Shown: piece after piece, positions 6,964-9,548 of the stretch
How positions within the stretch are numbered: position 1 is the stretch's first letter
Layout: each line of letters opens with the position of its first letter
Assembly (NCBI GenBank): GCA_001751225.1
Contig: MAXT01000307.1
Coordinates: 1 to 9,548, forward strand
DNA length: 9,548 nucleotides
Reading direction: 5' to 3'
DNA from: Desulfuromonadales bacterium C00003107
GTDB lineage: Bacteria; Desulfobacterota; Desulfuromonadia; Desulfuromonadales; Syntrophotaleaceae
Translations under genes and position numbers: made by a program
Notes under the pieces: model-generated
Told to the model about the DNA's origin: nothing
Database searches by the model: none
Seen by the model: the letters and a program-made list of their open reading frames with translations, nothing else

Positions 6964-6991
6964 AGTTTACCATTTACGGCAAGGCTGTCAA
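6964..6991 (-). promoter_or_regulatory. Sigma70-type promoter for the receiver/usp genes
   Basis: On the minus strand a perfect TTGACA (6991-6986) is followed after 16 bp by TAAACT (6969-6964, four of six consensus bases). An AT-rich stretch lies upstream and could act as an UP element. Transcription would start near 6957, giving a leader of about 30 nt before GTG 6925. This makes the ATG at 6973 unusable from this promoter. Confidence 0.6.
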
Positions 6992-7045
6992 GCAACGGAA
7001 TAACATGGTAAAACCAGAAATATATCTTTGTTTTCAACCACTTAA

Positions 7046-7071
7046 TTCATTTACAAGAATGAAAACATTCT
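7046..7071. repeat. Interlocking inverted repeats in an AT-rich intergenic spacer
   Basis: On the plus strand AGAATG (7056-7061) and CATTCT (7066-7071) form a perfect 6-bp inverted repeat with a 4-nt loop. TTCATT (7046-7051) and AATGAA (7058-7063) form a second one sharing the middle arm, so the two folds exclude each other. It lies between the purine nucleoside phosphorylase stop and the receiver promoter. It lacks GC and a T tract, so a terminator is doubtful; an operator or chance AT-rich repeat are alternatives. The rest of the 116-nt spacer shows only the promoter. Confidence 0.35.
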
Positions 7072-7089
7072 CGTCAGGAACCAAGAAAC

Positions 7090-7905
7090 TCAAGATTCAG
7101 CCTGCCAAAGAAGAATTAGCCGGAGGATCAGTTCGGCAAGAGCGGAGACCCCGTTCCGACCAACAGCCAGTACCTCTTGGTGACTCAAAGGCGAAGCACT
7201 TAGCCCCGCCGCCCGGTTGGCTACATAGGAAAGTCCCGCTACCCGCATTCCCAGGTATTTGCCCATGATCGCTTCGGGCACCGTGGACATGGAGACAGCA
7301 TCGGCGCCAAGCAGCCCCAGAGCTCGTATTTCAGCAGGGGTTTCGTAGGAGGGACCGGGCAGTGCAGCCAGCACACCCTGCGCCAAAGAAATATCTCGCC
7401 GTAGCGCAAAGGCCTGCAACGCCGCATAGTGCTGCTGATCGTAGAGCTGCGACAGATCGAGAAAGGGATCATTGGACTGCCCCCGCAAAGGATTGTCGCC
7501 CAGCAGATTAATGTGATCAGAAATGAACATGAAGTGACCCGGCAGCAGGTCCTGGCGAATGCCGCCGACGGCATTAGTCAACAACAGAAACCGGCAACCG
7601 AGCAGTTTGGCCAACTGCACCGGCGCACAAACCTGGCGGGCATCCAGGCCTTGATAGAGGTGAAAGCGGCCCTGAAAAACCAGCACCCGCCAGCCTTGCA
7701 GATTACCGGCGAGCAATTGCCCGGCGTGCCCGGCCAGTTCGGTTCGAGGAAAGCAGGTATAGTCCCCATAAGGGAAAACCTGACTTCCCTCCAGATTTTC
7801 TGCGGCGGCGCCAAGGCCGGAACCAAGCACTACTGCCAGATCAAAAGGCACCTTGCCCAGCCTTTGCTGAACCGCCTCCTTTAGCTGCTCGAAGCCACCT
7901 GCCAT
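7090..7905 (-). CDS. Purine nucleoside phosphorylase, trimeric (PNP/MTAP) family
   Basis: A 271-residue cytoplasmic enzyme predicted to split purine nucleosides with phosphate into base and ribose-1-phosphate. Family motifs by comparison with human PNP: GSGLG (28-32, phosphate loop), His60 in GHAG, QGRFHLYQG (Arg80, His82, Tyr84), TNAVGG, PGPSYETPAEIR with Glu188 (human Glu201), GADAVSMSTVPE with Met206 (human Met219), Asn230 in YVANRAAG (human Asn243), and His242 in SHQEVL (human His257). Asn230 points to 6-oxopurines (inosine/guanosine) rather than methylthioadenosine. Several motif positions are unusual: Gln85 where Glu is normal, Val in TNAVGG, Ser in place of Gly before Met206, and Ala before Asn230. 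GGAGGG precedes the ATG. It lies 23 nt after the TPR lipoprotein gene, so the two are probably co-transcribed. A deoD-type hexameric enzyme is excluded by the motifs. Confidence 0.93.
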   Translation of the reverse strand: MAGGFEQLKEAVQQRLGKVPFDLAVVLGSGLGAAAENLEGSQVFPYGDYTCFPRTELAGHAGQLLAGNLQGWRVLVFQGRFHLYQGLDARQVCAPVQLAKLLGCRFLLLTNAVGGIRQDLLPGHFMFISDHINLLGDNPLRGQSNDPFLDLSQLYDQQHYAALQAFALRRDISLAQGVLAALPGPSYETPAEIRALGLLGADAVSMSTVPEAIMGKYLGMRVAGLSYVANRAAGLSASPLSHQEVLAVGRNGVSALAELILRLILLWQAES

Positions 7906-7928
7906 TGGTGCCCTCCTAAGAAAACGAC

Positions 7929-8675
7929 CTACTGAAGCAACTCCAAGTAGTTCTCGGCTTGTTCACCCAGTTCAGAGGATGGTGACAGTTTTAGCACATT
8001 CCGAAAATATTGCACCGCTTCGGTCGGGTTATCTGTTTTCATATAGGCCAGACCGAGTTGAAAATGGGTGCGGATGTTGTTGCCATTGAGTTTCAACGCC
8101 TGATGAAATTCTCCCAGTGCGCGTTCGGTCTTACCCATGGCATAGTAGGTTTCGCCAAGGCGCAGATGGGCCTCAGCGTAGCGAGGGTTTTGCCTCAAGG
8201 CCTTGCGGTAGGCGTTGGTCGCTTCAAGATATTCCCGTTTCTGAAAGTGCGCGTAGCCGAGGCCGGTCAGGGAAACCTCCGAACTGGTAAACATCATATT
8301 GGAGGCCGCCTTGCCGAAATAATGGATGGCGTCATCCGGACGCTGAAGATCGAGATACAGGGAACCGAGGTTGTTTTCGATCAGCGAATCATCGGGCCGC
8401 AATTGTAGGGCCCGAAGATAGTATTCTTCGGCCTCGGCAAAAGCGCCCTTAAGCTGATACGCGCGTCCCAGGCCAACCAGAATATCGACGTTATGGGCGT
8501 CCGCTTTATGGGCCAGGTGAAATTCCTGCAGCGCGCGGCTGGCATCACCCTCCTGCAGATAGGAAACTCCAAGAATATAATGAACGTCCTCCTGCTGCGG
8601 GGAGCTTTTCTGAGGTTCCGCACAGCCAACCAACAAACCGCATAAGATTAGGATAACCGCCGAGCTGAAACGCAT
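7929..8675 (-). CDS. TPR-repeat lipoprotein (PilF/PilW-like architecture)
   Basis: From ATG 8675 the product is 248 residues. A lipoprotein signal peptide is visible: MRFSS, a hydrophobic stretch, then lipobox LVGC with Cys18. Ala at +2 does not suggest inner-membrane retention, so outer-membrane anchoring facing the periplasm is likely. About six tetratricopeptide repeats follow (from about residue 31 to the end), with typical LGxxYxxxGxxxxAxxxFxxAL spacing, the final one ending in EQAENYLELLQ. ATG 8675 has GGAGG 4 nt upstream; an upstream in-frame TTG at 8705 would place ten extra polar residues before the signal peptide. Length, lipobox and repeat number resemble the type IV pilus biogenesis protein PilF/PilW, but no pilus gene is nearby and TPR lipoproteins are diverse, so that name is not applied. 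It sits between two purine phosphorylase genes. Fold and location are confident; the role is unknown. Confidence 0.9.
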   Translation of the reverse strand: MRFSSAVILILCGLLVGCAEPQKSSPQQEDVHYILGVSYLQEGDASRALQEFHLAHKADAHNVDILVGLGRAYQLKGAFAEAEEYYLRALQLRPDDSLIENNLGSLYLDLQRPDDAIHYFGKAASNMMFTSSEVSLTGLGYAHFQKREYLEATNAYRKALRQNPRYAEAHLRLGETYYAMGKTERALGEFHQALKLNGNNIRTHFQLGLAYMKTDNPTEAVQYFRNVLKLSPSSELGEQAENYLELLQ

Positions 8676-8725
8676 AGATCCTCCGGCACTGTCGCACAGA
8701 TTCAAACCCGCGCGACCAAAAGTGA

Positions 8726-9548
8726 TTACAGGTATTTATCCAACAACAGAGCCAGCCGCTCTCGGGTAGTTCCGGGTATTTGGCTGGTATCGGTCATGAT
8801 GGCATACTGCAGCGCGTTGCCACAGCCACAGGGTCGGTTTGTAGCAGCGAGTCCTGCCGCAAGCTTGATGATATTGCGGGCCGTCGCCACGTTCTGTTTA
8901 ATGATGCCCAGCACCGCCTCTACCGAAACGTCGTCATGCCCCTCATACCAACAATCGTAGTCGGTAGCCAGGGCCACCGTGCCGTAACAGATCTCCGCTT
9001 CACGAGCCAGGCGCGCTTCCGGGAGGTTGGTCATCCCGATAATGTCCACCCCCCAGCTACGATAGATGTTGGATTCGGCCCGGGTGGAAAAATTCGGCCC
9101 TTCGATACACAGGTAGGTTCCGCCCCGATGCACGGTCGCACCGACCTCGGTCGCGGCCTGAGCAAGAATTGCGGACAGATCGCCACACACTGGATCGGCA
9201 AATTGCACATGCCCAACAACTCCTTCGCCAAAGAAGGTCGAGGCCCGCTTTCCCTGGGTTCGGTCGAAAAACTGATCGGGAATTACAATCTGGCCGGGAA
9301 CGATCTCTTCCCGCATACTGCCCACCGCCGACACCGAAATAATCCGCTCCACTCCCAGCTGTTTCATCGCATGGATATTCGCCCGATAAGGCACCTCACT
9401 TGGGAGTAAACGGTGACCGCGTCCGTGGCGCGGCAGAAAAACCATCTTTACACCGTCCAAGGTGCCAGTAATCAAGGCATCGGAAGGTTTACCAAAGGGG
9501 GTCTCTACTTCAACCTCCCGCAGTTCGCTCAACCCTTCGATTTCATAG
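8726..9548 (-). CDS. mtnP: S-methyl-5'-thioadenosine phosphorylase, 5' end cut by window
   Basis: This enzyme cleaves methylthioadenosine, a by-product of polyamine synthesis and other S-adenosylmethionine use, with phosphate to adenine and methylthioribose-1-phosphate for methionine salvage. The frame is open to the right edge (first visible residues YEIEGLSELREVEVETPFGKPS); relatives of about 285 residues begin with IGVIGGSGLY, so only some 10-15 residues are lost. The codon at 9532 is TTG encoding an internal Leu, not a start. Visible motifs: PRHGRGHRLLPSEVPYRANI, SAVGSMREEIVPGQ, CIEGPNFSTRAE, GMTNLPEA, and TDYDCWYEG, whose two Asp residues match the adenine-selective positions of MTAP rather than the Asn of PNP. 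Near the C-terminus a Cys-Gly-Cys (8822-8830) matches the CxC motif of thermostable archaeal MTAPs. The TPR gene begins 50 nt downstream, suggesting an operon. Confidence 0.94.
   Translation of the reverse strand, partial: YEIEGLSELREVEVETPFGKPSDALITGTLDGVKMVFLPRHGRGHRLLPSEVPYRANIHAMKQLGVERIISVSAVGSMREEIVPGQIVIPDQFFDRTQGKRASTFFGEGVVGHVQFADPVCGDLSAILAQAATEVGATVHRGGTYLCIEGPNFSTRAESNIYRSWGVDIIGMTNLPEARLAREAEICYGTVALATDYDCWYEGHDDVSVEAVLGIIKQNVATARNIIKLAAGLAATNRPCGCGNALQYAIMTDTSQIPGTTRERLALLLDKYL

Noticed and set aside
6971..6973. ATG as start of the lone receiver protein
   Set aside because: No ribosome site, position between the -35 and -10 of the likely promoter, and a better GTG with GGGGAGG 48 nt downstream.
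8703..8705. TTG as start of the TPR lipoprotein
   Set aside because: It would put a polar extension before the signal peptide. ATG 8675 has GGAGG just upstream and yields a normal lipoprotein leader.
8780..9409. Open reading frame of 209 codons on the plus strand
   Set aside because: It is the antisense shadow of mtnP, with no known motif and no start signals.
1..9548. Defence island, mobile element, CRISPR array or other novel system
   Set aside because: All genes are accounted for by common families, gaps are short, and there are no direct repeat arrays, transposase or integrase motifs, or tRNA-like sequences.

Overview
The window is a densely packed stretch of bacterial chromosome in which every convincing gene lies on the minus strand, so it is best read from high to low coordinates. 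Base composition is moderately GC-rich. The gene content is household metabolism, two-component signalling and a UspA-type stress protein. A COG2509 FAD protein next to an OB-HD nuclease and coaBC, and an mtnP/PNP pair, suggest a deltaproteobacterium of the Desulfuromonadales (Geobacter/Pelobacter/Desulfuromonas type). That placement is an inference from protein flavour, not proven here. I see no mobile element, CRISPR array, tRNA, rRNA or phage gene.

Layout, upstream to downstream. (1) 9548-7090: a nucleoside-salvage cluster with 5'-end-truncated mtnP (methylthioadenosine phosphorylase), a six-TPR lipoprotein and a trimeric-type purine nucleoside phosphorylase, with gaps of about 50 and 23 nt. 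(2) 7089-6974: an AT-rich spacer with interlocking inverted repeats and a good sigma70-type promoter. (3) 6925-5994: a stand-alone CheY/NtrC-like receiver protein, then a universal stress protein that ends at a clear intrinsic terminator (5920-5945). (4) 5810-4647: a cytoplasmic receiver-plus-histidine-kinase protein with its own probable promoter. (5) 4553-1: a tight run of four genes, namely a COG2509 FAD-dependent oxidoreductase, a YhaM-like OB-fold/HD-domain protein (TTG start overlapping the previous stop), a glyoxalase-II-like metallo-beta-lactamase-fold hydrolase, and coaBC for coenzyme A synthesis, which runs off the left edge.

How they work together: the first cluster recycles purines and methylthioadenosine. 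The receiver, Usp and kinase genes look like a small stress-signalling group, although a phosphorelay between them is only inferred. The last operon couples an essential CoA-biosynthesis gene to three hydrolase/oxidoreductase genes of uncertain substrate through translational overlaps. Two start sites should differ from the longest reading frame: the lone receiver most likely starts at a GTG at 6925, because the longer ATG falls inside the promoter, and the TPR lipoprotein starts at ATG 8675. The region is mostly ordinary. The points worth a second look are the strong non-terminator hairpin before the FAD gene, the substituted PNP active site, and the odd partners of coaBC and of the purine phosphorylases.
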